44,342 bases of DNA from contig KV454015.1 of assembly GCA_001661245.1 (NCBI GenBank), positions 625,144 to 669,485 on the forward strand, read 5' to 3'. The notes beneath the pieces are model-generated. The model had not been told where the DNA came from and did not search any database. It saw nothing but the letters and a program-made list of their open reading frames with translations. Below, one piece after another: positions 20,952 to 30,165 of this stretch (the stretch's first letter is position 1; each line of letters begins with the position of its first letter). The position numbers were made by a program, and so were the translations under genes. The DNA is from Pachysolen tannophilus NRRL Y-2460. Its lineage: Eukaryota > Ascomycota > Pichiomycetes > Alaninales > Pachysolenaceae.

Positions 20952-21609
20952 TTAAAGAATTTGTCTAACAACAGCTTCACTTGGCAATTGGTCTGTATTT
21001 AGACCTCCAACAACATTTGAGTTGGCAAAATCTTGGTTGAATACCGCGGCGATTCCGTAGAAAATAAACGCAATTGCTAAGGTGATTGCAGGAACGAGTA
21101 ATGACGTTACTGCCGCAGTCAAAGATAAAAATTGAATTAAAGACATTCTAGAAACAATGTTAGTTAACTAAAAGTTTTCTTCACTAAAAGTAGACGTAAT
21201 ACTTACAAACCATAAAATATTGTTCTTGGCCAATTCTTGTTAAAACCTTTAATAAAATTTATAAAATTATCTGAAAGTGGGCAAATCTTAAGTAAAAATG
21301 GTAATTCAACAAAGATCAATATAAGTCCTTGAACAATTGCAAATACAGAAAATAGTATAACCCATGAGAAATGGAAAATATTGACAATACCAAAAATCAA
21401 GCATATGAAAATTGAAACAATACCAGTCCTATTTAATTGATTAAGTTAATATCATACTTTGTCACCTTTCAATAATAATAAAAAAAAAAAAACAAACAAA
21501 TCCAATTAATAAATCGTAAAAAAACGTACCATTGACCGTAAATACTAAAATTTCTACTCCTAAAGTCTTCGCCAAAACCACTGACATTAAAGAAATCTTT
21601 TAAAGCCAT
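20952..21609 (-). CDS. TVP18: Golgi membrane protein Tvp18 (three exons)
   Basis: Tvp18 is a small Golgi/Tlg2-vesicle membrane protein of poorly defined role in vesicle traffic. Exon 1 is 21609-21530, intron 1 is 21529-21429 (GTACGT, branch candidate TATTAAC, ATAG), exon 2 is 21428-21207, intron 2 is 21206-21148 (GTAAGT, branch AACTAAC, CTAG) and exon 3 is 21147-20952. The joined frame gives 165 residues, against 167 in S. cerevisiae. It starts MALKDFFNVSGFGEDF, continues RNFSIYGQW and LPFLLKICPLSDNFI (nearly identical to yeast), and ends PSEAVVRQIL. Four hydrophobic segments are visible. Taken singly, the exons look like two unrelated short frames. It is divergent from the CHY/RING gene, 238 bases apart. 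Confidence 0.93.
21148..21206 (-). other. TVP18: TVP18 intron 2
   Basis: 59 bases, donor GTAAGT, branch candidate AACTAAC, acceptor TCTAG. It joins IFYGL to MSLIQFLSL in frame. Confidence 0.9.
21429..21529 (-). other. TVP18: TVP18 intron 1
   Basis: 101 bases, donor GTACGT, branch candidate TATTAAC at 21451-21445, acceptor AATAG. It interrupts a Trp codon (TG then G), giving IYGQW followed by TGIVSIF. Confidence 0.88.
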
Positions 21610-21847
21610 TCTCAAAGATATCTGTCTGCAATCAATTAGATATTAATATAATTTGTTTATTGTATCTTTTCGTTCAGCCTTTATTTTGAAAACAGTTTTT
21701 TATTTTTTTTTTAATAAAAAAAAAACCATCAAAATTTTTAGTAGTAGTAGAAAGATACTAATACTAATCAGAAATATAAGATAAGTACAAAGTGAGTGAA
21801 GACATATATATCGGGAGTAGGTCTGATTAAGATATGGTTTCATTGAA

Positions 21848-23899
21848 ATGATGAGCAACGTGAATTCTGATGTATTTGATAAGCATGGGCCAATAAATGC
21901 TGTTACAAGGCCTTTGCGACCAGAAGTTGATAGTCGTTCAGGTGGTAAAATTGAAGTACCAATAAAAGCTGGAAATGATGAGGATGAGGATCAAATTAGT
22001 GATGCTGAGGATAGTGATGATCTGTTGATCGAGGAGTTGGATAAGATAGGAAGATCGATTAATTTTTCGTTGCCAAATTTGCCTCCTTTCCCAAATTTTA
22101 AACTTTTCAATAAGGCTAATGTGGAACAAACAAATACAAATGGTACACCCGATGATTCATTTGACCAACAATTGTCACAAATTTTCAACGATAGAAGAGA
22201 ACAACTTACAAATTTTATATATGATTTGACTTCTGGGTTTTCCATACAGGCTGCGATGGATAGACTTCAACCATTTAGAGATGTTATTAATGAATCTGTT
22301 GAGTTACCAGTGGACGATTTTGAAGAAGAATATAGTAAGAAAGAAGAGACTGAACCTCATGGAGTGGTTCCTGTTATACAAAAACAACACCCGATTATTG
22401 ATCAATTTGTTTTACCCCAGGATCCAGGGAAGGGGAAAACTAGGAAATTAAAACATGCAAAAAGTTTCCGTGATTATGAATATTTGACTAATTTGAAAAG
22501 TGAAGAATTTTTTGATAAAAAATTGTTAAGGTCTAGAATTACAAAAATCATATCTATAAAAGATATTTCAGAACCTGGTAGAAACAAGTTGGTTCAACAG
22601 TTGATGATGAGAAGTTATTATGAAAAGTTGAAAAAAAATAAACCTAATTCGGAAGAGTTAAGAAATTTTGAAAGGAATATGAAAATTAATGATGATTCAT
22701 GGATAAACCAGGATTCAAACGAAAATATTGCTGAAGATGGAGAAGAAGAAAATGAAGAAAACGAAGAAGAAGATGAAGAAGAAGAAGAAGATGATGATGA
22801 CGAAGTAATATTAACCGCCAATGATACGAAACCGTCTTATTACTCGGAAGAAGAAAATATATTAGGCTGTCAACATTATCAGCGTAATTGTAAAATCGAG
22901 TGTCCTATATGTGCAAAATGGTTTCCATGCAGATTTTGTCATGATCTGGTCATAACTTCCCATCAACTACCAAGAAACCAGATTAAACATGTACTTTGCA
23001 TGTTTTGTTTCACTCCTCAAAATCCTTCTCAAGTTTGTTGCAACGAGTCATGTCAAGAAAATTTAAGTCAATATTATTGTGATAAATGTAAATTGTTCGA
23101 TAATGATCCTAACAAGGACATTTATCATTGCGATGACTGTGGAATTTGTAGATTGGGATTAGGGCTAAATGAAGATTTTTTCCATTGTCACGGTTGTAAT
23201 GCATGTATATCAATTGATTTACTTGATGATCACAAGTGTATCGAAAATTCTACTCGCAGCAACTGCTCCATATGTGAAGAATATATGTTTAACTCAATTA
23301 AAACTGTTGTCTTCATGTCCTGTGGCCATCCAATTCATCAATCATGTTATGATGAGTTTACAAAACATTCTTATAAATGTCCAATTTGCTCAAAGACAAT
23401 CACTAATATGGAAGCACAATTCAGGGTTTTGGATCAAGAAATCTCTTTTCAACCCTTACCTGAACCTTATGGATCTTGGAGAGTTATAATACAATGCAAT
23501 GATTGCAATGCTAAAAACATTGTTAAATATCATGTTTTGGGATTGAAATGCGAAAATTGTAAAAGTTATAACACTGCACAGTTAAAATTATTGAAAGAAC
23601 CAAAAGAAGATTTTGATTTAGCTGAAAGTGATGAACAATGTTCTGAAACTGCTACTTTGAACCCTGAAAATAACCCGTTATCTGGAGAAAATAATTCTTC
23701 TTGTCCGCAACTGCAAGAAGTCGAAGATGATGATGAAACGTTAGGAAATCTTATAAATAATGATACATTAAATACTTTTGAGCAGTACAGAGATTGGTTT
23801 TTTGCCACAATGGAAACTTATCGTAATCAAAATGATACTAATACTTCTTCGACTCCTGCTGTTGGTTCTAGTATTCAGGAAAGAAAAGAAAAGAAGTAG
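21848..23899 (+). CDS. CHY zinc finger and RING finger protein, probable E3 ubiquitin ligase (RCHY1/Pirh2 family)
   Basis: A 683-residue protein with the RCHY1 layout. A CHY zinc finger lies at about residues 338-410 (LGCQHYQRNCKIECPICAKW, then PCRFCHD), a CTCHY finger at about 410-470 (YYCDKCKLFDND, YHCDDCGICRLG, FFHCHGCNACIS), a C3H2C3-type RING at about 472-520 (CSICEEYMF, CGHPIHQSC, CPICSKTI) and a zinc ribbon at about 548-575 (CNDCNAKN, LKCENCKSY). The N-terminal half is mostly disordered but contains SIKDISEPGRNKLVQQLMMR, a segment also seen before the CHY finger in fungal homologues. A Glu/Asp-only stretch precedes the CHY finger. RCHY1-family ligases ubiquitinate substrates in cytosol and nucleus. 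I know of no S. cerevisiae orthologue, so no symbol is given. A second ATG follows the first. Confidence 0.88.
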   Translation: MMSNVNSDVFDKHGPINAVTRPLRPEVDSRSGGKIEVPIKAGNDEDEDQISDAEDSDDLLIEELDKIGRSINFSLPNLPPFPNFKLFNKANVEQTNTNGTPDDSFDQQLSQIFNDRREQLTNFIYDLTSGFSIQAAMDRLQPFRDVINESVELPVDDFEEEYSKKEETEPHGVVPVIQKQHPIIDQFVLPQDPGKGKTRKLKHAKSFRDYEYLTNLKSEEFFDKKLLRSRITKIISIKDISEPGRNKLVQQLMMRSYYEKLKKNKPNSEELRNFERNMKINDDSWINQDSNENIAEDGEEENEENEEEDEEEEEDDDDEVILTANDTKPSYYSEEENILGCQHYQRNCKIECPICAKWFPCRFCHDLVITSHQLPRNQIKHVLCMFCFTPQNPSQVCCNESCQENLSQYYCDKCKLFDNDPNKDIYHCDDCGICRLGLGLNEDFFHCHGCNACISIDLLDDHKCIENSTRSNCSICEEYMFNSIKTVVFMSCGHPIHQSCYDEFTKHSYKCPICSKTITNMEAQFRVLDQEISFQPLPEPYGSWRVIIQCNDCNAKNIVKYHVLGLKCENCKSYNTAQLKLLKEPKEDFDLAESDEQCSETATLNPENNPLSGENNSSCPQLQEVEDDDETLGNLINNDTLNTFEQYRDWFFATMETYRNQNDTNTSSTPAVGSSIQERKEKK

Positions 23900-24224
23900 A
23901 TTAAAATCAAGGTCTAAAATAGGATGCATATACTTGGGGGGTGTAATTTATTATTGTTAGTTTTTTTTTCCTTGGTTGTTGATATATATGGAACTTCACA
24001 AGGTGTTTAAATATTTGATTTAATTAATACAACTAGGTTTTTTATTATTTAACAAGTTCTTGCATAGTATAAGATAACATTCTTCGATAACACTCTATTG
24101 TATTCCTCTATCTACTTATATTAATAAAATATTTACAATACTATTCCAAACTAACCTCAAATAAAAAAAAAAAATAAAAATATAGACAGAAAATTTAAAA
24201 AAAGAATTCCAGCTTAAAAAACCA
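23900..24224. other. Convergent 3' spacer
   Basis: 3' ends of the CHY/RING gene and AVO2 meet here. A/T-rich, with no open frame or RNA gene recognised. Confidence 0.6.
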
Positions 24225-26570
24225 TCAAGCTTCTCTCTTCAAAGTGTTTCCTCTAATCGGTATATTCAAAATGCCGGTACTATTATTGTTACTACTATTT
24301 TTACTAGCATAGTTGCCTATTTCAATATTATGCAGCTTCTCATTCTTACCATCAGGAGCCGCATTCCCTTCATTATTACTGCTATTGTACTCCCCGATTT
24401 TGAATTTTTTAAATGTTTTCGCAAGTGATGAACCGGTAGAAGACATCAAACTAGCCAAATCAGTTCCCGGCAGACTCAAACCTTGTTCTGAATGGTTATT
24501 TCTATTAGGCGAATGAGCTACTGTACCACCGTATTGAGTGATGCCTGCATCAAGAATTTCACCTCCGCTATCATCACTTTCATTATCAGCATTGCTGATA
24601 TTATTGGTTTTTATCGTTGACATTGATGATGGCGGAATAGTGAATTGGTCATCTCTGGATACAGAAAAGTCATCTGGATTGTTATCACTGTTAAATGATT
24701 CTTTAAATGTGTTTTCATCGTCAAAAGGAATATCTTCCAAAGACGTTCTCATTCCTAATATTGAACCTGACTTCATTTTCCTTACTCTTGGGGGTTGGGA
24801 TTTGATTCCCATACTGCTATTATTCTTCAGAGAATCATCTGAAGCCTGAATATCACGAGATCCACCAATACTTGAGTTAGTTTTTAAGCCAAATGTTCTC
24901 AGTGATATATGTGAATTATGAGCAGATGAAGATGAAGAGCCAGACCTTTCTAATGAATTTTTCACTTTGAACATCTTTGGGAACGTAGGTAAAGAACTTT
25001 TTCGATCATGGGCTGAGCTATTATTATTTTGAATGATCATTGAGTCATCATCAGCATGACTTGAATTTGCTTCAATATTAGGCGTTCCATTAGTGGGTAA
25101 TTTCGACAAAATTTTTTTATATGATACATTTGCAGTTGGTGTCGATGGCAGAGAAACGATAGATGAAAATTGATCAATAATTGCATCGGACAGTGGAGAA
25201 CGTAAACTTTTACTACTGCTTAATGATGATCGATGAGATGATATCATAGAATAAGTATTGGATCTTGACCTATCATCACGAATTGTAGTACTTCTATCAC
25301 TGTCAATAGAAAAGCTATTATTTTGATTGGGAAAAACTGCTTGAGAATTAAATATAAACGGTGTTATTGGGCTATGGGTCACTTTACTACCTGAAGAATT
25401 CAAACTAGCACTGCTATCATTTTTAAAATTGGACAGGACCGCTGGAGAATTAGCAGCCGATGATGAATATCTCCTTGAAGTTGTCACCGATGGCAATGGG
25501 GGTAGCGAATTACTATGAAGTCGAGAGACAACACCACCATTGTTATTTGTAGTACTAGTAGTATTACCGCCATTAGTATTGTTGGTATGAAAATTATTTT
25601 GATTTGTAGCGATATTATTGCCATTATTACCATTATTGATATAGTTGAAGCCAGAAGATGTAGCGGTTGTTGGAGAAGAAAACTTAGTTATAGATGATGC
25701 GGTTGGTGTTGTTAATAACGGATTCGCCAATACAGGTGTCATTGGATTATTAAACGATTGCAGATAATTTGCAGTACTATAAAACGTTGGATCAGGTGAG
25801 TTTAAACTTCTCACAGAACTGCTATCAACAAAATTTGCCTTTACTTGTACATAATATTTTTCTGTTTCAAATGAATTACTCAAGTCTATTGGAAGCCAAC
25901 CATTCTTATTTTTGATATCGTCTTTCACATTATGATAAATCAAAGTTTTAATACATTTTAAATTCCCATTTTGTAATACTAAATGTAGCGGTGTATTCCC
26001 CTCATCATCAACACAATTGCAATCGGCTCCCAAGTCCAATAAAAGTTGCAAGCATCCATTGAAACCTAACTTTGCCGCCAAACTTAACGGTGTTTGATTA
26101 TGTTCGCCCTTAAAATTGATTAAATTTGGATATTGTTGTAACAACAAGTGTAGAGTTTGCTCATGGTCATTTAAAACTGCTAAATGAAGATATGTGTTAT
26201 GCTTAAAAGTTAATTTAACCTCTCTGGTATCCAGTGCTGTATGTGTATCGCCTGAATTATAATCATCTTCATCTTCATCCGAATCTTCCTGATTCTTATT
26301 AGGCTCGGTACTTTTATAGTACAAATTTGAATGCTGATGATGATGATGATGATGATGATGTGAATAATGAAACTCTTGGTTATTAATAAGCTTGATCAAT
26401 TTACTCACTATAAGATAATGCCCATAATAAGATGCGTAATGTAAATTATTCCATCCATTTGACGGATCAATATTATCTATTAAGTCCGGAAACCTTCTCA
26501 ATAATCTTGTAGTTATAGATAGATTGCCTTCAATAATAGCTTTCCGTAGTCGCTCAGAAGGTTCTAACAT
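24225..26570 (-). CDS. AVO2: TORC2 subunit Avo2 (ankyrin repeats)
   Basis: Avo2 is a non-essential TOR complex 2 subunit at the plasma membrane, involved in actin and sphingolipid signalling. The N terminus MLEPSERLRKAIIEGNLSIT parallels yeast MLKEPSVRLREAIIEGNL. Ankyrin repeats cover about residues 5-250: GWNNLHYASYYGHYLIV, TYLHLAVLNDHEQTLHLLLQ, QTPLSLAAKLGFNGCLQLLL, GNTPLHLVLQNGNLKCIKTL. A His8 run (71-78) and an acidic stretch (97-103) are inserted between the first and next repeat. The remaining 500 residues are Ser/Asn-rich and disordered, with many SP sites. The C terminus carries ILNIPI, resembling LLNIPI in yeast Avo2. The protein is 781 residues, against 426 in S. cerevisiae, most of the excess in the tail. 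Confidence 0.9.
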   Translation of the reverse strand: MLEPSERLRKAIIEGNLSITTRLLRRFPDLIDNIDPSNGWNNLHYASYYGHYLIVSKLIKLINNQEFHYSHHHHHHHHQHSNLYYKSTEPNKNQEDSDEDEDDYNSGDTHTALDTREVKLTFKHNTYLHLAVLNDHEQTLHLLLQQYPNLINFKGEHNQTPLSLAAKLGFNGCLQLLLDLGADCNCVDDEGNTPLHLVLQNGNLKCIKTLIYHNVKDDIKNKNGWLPIDLSNSFETEKYYVQVKANFVDSSSVRSLNSPDPTFYSTANYLQSFNNPMTPVLANPLLTTPTASSITKFSSPTTATSSGFNYINNGNNGNNIATNQNNFHTNNTNGGNTTSTTNNNGGVVSRLHSNSLPPLPSVTTSRRYSSSAANSPAVLSNFKNDSSASLNSSGSKVTHSPITPFIFNSQAVFPNQNNSFSIDSDRSTTIRDDRSRSNTYSMISSHRSSLSSSKSLRSPLSDAIIDQFSSIVSLPSTPTANVSYKKILSKLPTNGTPNIEANSSHADDDSMIIQNNNSSAHDRKSSLPTFPKMFKVKNSLERSGSSSSSAHNSHISLRTFGLKTNSSIGGSRDIQASDDSLKNNSSMGIKSQPPRVRKMKSGSILGMRTSLEDIPFDDENTFKESFNSDNNPDDFSVSRDDQFTIPPSSMSTIKTNNISNADNESDDSGGEILDAGITQYGGTVAHSPNRNNHSEQGLSLPGTDLASLMSSTGSSLAKTFKKFKIGEYNSSNNEGNAAPDGKNEKLHNIEIGNYASKNSSNNNSTGILNIPIRGNTLKREA

Positions 26571-26871
26571 TATTCCGATACCGACTTCTTGAAAGAATAA
26601 TGATTCTATTATTAATTATTGTAAAAGAAAAAACAGCTTCTTGAAATATAAATTTATATATATGATATGATGATTCGGACTACTCATCGGAACATATAAA
26701 AATAGTGGGTCTTAAAATTAATTTTTATATATTTATATACAATCTATTTTAAAGCTATAGAAGCTTTTGATATTCAATAAGAATTGATAGGAAAAGGGTT
26801 TAGACCAATATCTAGATAGATATGAATTATTTAATAAGATATAAGTTTGTTTGTAATTGTAAATTAAATAA

Positions 26872-26903
<32 letters not shown>

Positions 26904-26982
26904 GGTATTACTATCTTAAAATGACTCCATTCCTCCCCAAATCTATTAAAACACAATTTTTTTTCTTTTTTGCTTGATCAAT
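26571..26982. other. AVO2 promoter and 3' end of the hydrolase gene
   Basis: A/T-rich spacer between tandem minus-strand genes. A (TA)n tract at about 26876-26902 is near the 3' end of the hydrolase gene and may aid 3'-end formation. No coding frame seen. Confidence 0.5.
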
Positions 26983-28407
26983 CTAATAACCAAGGAACTT
27001 GAATAAAGAATCTGCAAAATCTTCAGGGTTATCCAAGTAAACGTGATGACCTGCTCTACTGATTATTTTAAATTTGGCTAATTTTTTACCTTCCTTTTTA
27101 TTGATTTCATTAACAATAGCTTTACCACTTGATTTAGACATCCAATCGTTTTCACCATATAGCCATAAAGTAGGTATTCCATGAAGTTTACCTGGTAACC
27201 TATCTATTAGGGGCAATCTAGCTAAAGCTCCTGGAGCAAGAATTCTTGTTAAAGCATATTCTCCCGAACCTTTTGCGGTAAATGTCTTATACGAATATAT
27301 ATGCATTCTTAAAAGTTCATCATAATCGGACAATGTACCAAATCTTCTAAATGACCAACGAGATATAAGCTGAGGTCCTGCAGGACCAAGTAAGCGTAAA
27401 AACGTAAAAGGAGAAACATGATGTTCCCATGCTTTCATTAAAAACCCTCTTAATCTAGGTGCTCTTGAAGATTGGCCAGCTCTTTCATCAACAATTGAAG
27501 AATTATCAGAATCAGAAGAAATGCTATGGCGTCCAATGGCTTCAGATTGAGATTCATAGTATTCATTAGCGACTTCAGGACCTGGTTCTAACTGTTGGTC
27601 ATCGATTTTCTTATTAGAATTTGTTGTCATAGGTTTAGAAGTTTCAGCTAATGTTTGATCTTCTAACAAAGAATATTCACTTCTCTCTACTCCAACAGGT
27701 GAAATTAAAACTAATTTTTCAACATGGTCTTTACCGTATTTTAAAGTATAACAACTTGATAAGTAACCACCCAACGAGTGTCCTATAAGTACGAATTTAT
27801 CAAGATTTCTTGCCTTTCTCCATTGTTCTAATGAATCAACGAAAAAATCTTCACTCTTACAAACATCTTCTATAGTCTTACAATCATTTTTTGGAAAGTT
27901 TGGCCTTGAAGATAAACCAAATCCCAACAAATCTATGGCATGAATCTTAATACCATTAATTTTTGATAAACTATCAAAATTTTTATAAAAAAAACCTAAA
28001 GATGCACCATAACCATGAATAATTACCAACTCTTTAATTGGAGTTTCTGAATCTAACTTATTCTTATTCTCAATATAAAACTCATGAATGTAGTTATTAT
28101 CTTTATCATTAAGTTCAACATTTAAAGTCTTCGCTTTTCTAGATGAATCTGCCTCTGGATAAAATGGTAATATAGATAAAACATCAGTTTCATATTTATC
28201 CAAAGGTTTTGATCCCCACCATTCCCTAAAACTTTCTTTAAATGATAACTCAGGATGACCATTAATCAACTTAGGAGAAGCTGATCTAACTGAACTTTCA
28301 TCACCCATAGCTGGATTATCTATAGAATTTTTCACACTAACTGATGACATATTTAACTTGAGCAAACCAAATACTTTTGTTGCTTTCTTTAAATTTGATT
28401 TTATCAA
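26983..28407 (-). CDS. Alpha/beta hydrolase of the CLD1/ICT1 (ABHD4/5-like) family
   Basis: Family members act on phospholipids: Cld1 deacylates cardiolipin in mitochondria, and Ict1 has lysophosphatidic acid acyltransferase activity. The 474-residue product has the oxyanion motif HGYG (131-134), a nucleophile elbow GHSLGG with Ser211, and the C-terminal catalytic region YGENDWM plus GHHVYLDN with an HxxxxD motif (454-459). KGSGEYALTRILAPGALARL is diagnostic for the CLD1/ICT1/ECM18 group. A Ser/Asp-rich insert of about 60 residues sits between the Ser-nucleophile and cap regions. The N terminus MIKSNLKKATKVFGLLKL is basic and amphipathic, fitting mitochondrial targeting and favouring a Cld1-like role, but the exact paralogue cannot be fixed by eye. 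Cld1 is 445 residues. Confidence 0.86.
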   Translation of the reverse strand: MIKSNLKKATKVFGLLKLNMSSVSVKNSIDNPAMGDESSVRSASPKLINGHPELSFKESFREWWGSKPLDKYETDVLSILPFYPEADSSRKAKTLNVELNDKDNNYIHEFYIENKNKLDSETPIKELVIIHGYGASLGFFYKNFDSLSKINGIKIHAIDLLGFGLSSRPNFPKNDCKTIEDVCKSEDFFVDSLEQWRKARNLDKFVLIGHSLGGYLSSCYTLKYGKDHVEKLVLISPVGVERSEYSLLEDQTLAETSKPMTTNSNKKIDDQQLEPGPEVANEYYESQSEAIGRHSISSDSDNSSIVDERAGQSSRAPRLRGFLMKAWEHHVSPFTFLRLLGPAGPQLISRWSFRRFGTLSDYDELLRMHIYSYKTFTAKGSGEYALTRILAPGALARLPLIDRLPGKLHGIPTLWLYGENDWMSKSSGKAIVNEINKKEGKKLAKFKIISRAGHHVYLDNPEDFADSLFKFLGY

Positions 28408-28804
28408 TTTTAAAAAATTTTCTCACTTTTCGGCTTCCAAACTTAAAATGAATAACAAGAATAGAAGCCTTCCTTTCAAGATAATGATATTCTTTTTCCA
28501 ACAACAATTTTCAATTTAAATTCAGAAATATCAAAGGTATTTAAATGATTTTTATACAGTATTGGCCTCCCAAAAAATCGCCTTTCTTAAAAGCTGCTTG
28601 GAAAACCCTTTAAATCCGCGAGTTGCAGACAGCAGCGCAGCGCCGCCCACGGTTTAATCTAAATACAACATACAACTAATATTTATAATTTAACGGAAAG
28701 TAGAAATAGATATTGTTCATCTATATATATATGTATATATATTAGAGACTTTTGTGTTATAAATTTCAAGAAAAAAAAGAAAAAAAATATATATATATAT
28801 ATAT
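28408..28804. other. Hydrolase promoter and 3' end of the dehydrogenase gene
   Basis: Tandem minus-strand spacer. It contains an unusually GC-rich block at 28615-28653 with repeated GCAGC/GCGCC units, about 210-245 bases upstream of the hydrolase start, and TA-rich tracts at about 28722-28741 and 28788-28804 near the dehydrogenase 3' end. Confidence 0.5.
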
Positions 28805-29637
28805 TCAATTATTGTAACTGGTCAATCTTTGATCATTGTATCTCATGTACTGACCATTTAATTCTTTTGAGAATCCTCGAAGAGATAGATTTGCATATAT
28901 GGTAGCTGGTACGATTGGATCTAAAAGTTCACTATTTTGCTTTAAATCTGTGAATCTTTTCAATTCTTCAGGTTTCATACTTTTACCAAATTTTAAACGA
29001 ATATCATCTTGCATCAGAGTATCAACAACACCTGGAGCAACAGAAATAGTTGAAATTTCTGGTTCTTCACTTGCTAAAGATAAACAAAGATGATTCAAAG
29101 CTGCTTTAGAAGAACCATAAGGTGCCCATCCATAAGTTGATTTTGTTGAAGCACCTGAAGAAACAAATACAACATTACCTTTAGAATTTCTTAATTCCGG
29201 TAATGCCTCTGAAACAAGTGATATAGCAGCAAAAAAATTTATATCAAATAATTTTTTCCATTCATTTATATTAACATTAGCAATACTTTCAACTGGTTCT
29301 AAGATTCCTGCATTGATAATAATCGAATCAATTCCACCAAATTTTGAGATTGCAAGTTTAACTGCACTAGAAGAAGTCTTTTCATCTGAAACATCTCCAG
29401 CAACGTATCCAATACGATCTTCTCCATATTTCAAGACTAACTGTTTCAATGGCTCTTCCGACCTAGAAATAGCAATTAACTTTGTGTCTTGATGCGATGA
29501 AAGCAAAATCTTAGCAACAGAAGCACCAATACCTTTTCCCAACAATTTGAAATTTGTTAGTATACCAAAGATAAAATCAATTTTAATTATAATTAAAACT
29601 TACCTTTTGATGCACCTGTAAGAATAATAACTGGCAT
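28805..29637 (-). CDS. Short-chain dehydrogenase/reductase, IRC24/YIR035C type (two exons)
   Basis: A cytosolic NADPH-dependent SDR related to yeast Irc24 (benzil reductase) and Yir035c, and to sepiapterin reductase. Exon 1 is 29637-29604, the intron is 29603-29533 (GTAAGT, perfect branch site TACTAAC at 29562-29556, acceptor AAAAG) and exon 2 is 29532-28805. The spliced product is 253 residues (Yir035c is 254). It has the cofactor motif TGASKGIG at 7-14, INAG near 84-87, catalytic Ser around 137, and YGSSK with Tyr150 and Lys154. PGVVDT-MQ and VPATIYANLSL follow as in the yeast homologues. The intron falls inside the Gly-rich motif, so an unspliced reading lacks the whole cofactor loop. The physiological substrate is unknown. 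Confidence 0.92.
29533..29603 (-). other. Intron of the dehydrogenase gene
   Basis: 71 bases, donor GTAAGT, canonical TACTAAC branch site, acceptor AG at 29534-29533. It splits the second Gly codon of TGASKGIG. Confidence 0.93.
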
Positions 29638-30165
29638 CCTAAATCGTCTCCAAATATAAAATACTACTACTAATAGTAATACCAATAATAATACTAGCTC
29701 ACAACTTGATTTCTATCTTTAATTATACTATTCGAAACTCAATTACTTGGTTCATTTGGTTCATTTAGTTCATCTGGTTCAAATTCTGGTCAATTTGGGC
29801 ACGAGAGCCCTCAAAATCTGGTCACATGACCGAAAATGGTTGAACTTTGGTGGTTCAAATAGCAAAACATAACATATGGAAATGGTTTCAATGTTTTATT
29901 CAAAATTGATTGTTTTGCAAGGTTAAAATAAAGATAGATTTAAGAATTAGTTCTTTAGTTGTTTATCTGGTGAAGGAAGGAAAAAAAAAGAGAGGTTTTT
30001 TTTTTTTTTTTTTTTCTTTTTTCTGATATGAGTATGTATTTGTTTTCTAAATGAAAATACGAATTATCTTCAATAGTAGTTTTGATGAACTTTTTTTATT
30101 ATTAATAATATTATTATTATTCTTGTTGTTGTTGAAATTTTTTACTGACATTAATTCATTTTATA
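29638..30165. other. Divergent promoter between the dehydrogenase and PAN3
   Basis: It contains a 9-base imperfect tandem repeat (GGTTCATTT-like, four units, 29749-29784), an E-box-like near-palindrome GGTCACATGACC at 29820-29831, and a long T tract around 29998-30015. No gene seen. Confidence 0.5.
29820..29831. promoter_or_regulatory. TCACATGA E-box-like element
   Basis: GGTCACATGACC has 5-base inverted arms around CA and contains TCACATGA, close to the bHLH (Cbf1/Ino2-Ino4 type) core. It lies about 190 bases before the dehydrogenase start and 335 before PAN3. Confidence 0.3.

Noticed and set aside
20482-20955. 157-residue open frame across the N gap
   Set aside because: Most of it is undetermined sequence and T tract; it is an artefact.
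28805-29545. Dehydrogenase starting inside its intron
   Set aside because: That start is a TTG in the intron. The spliced ATG at 29637 restores the cofactor motif and family length.
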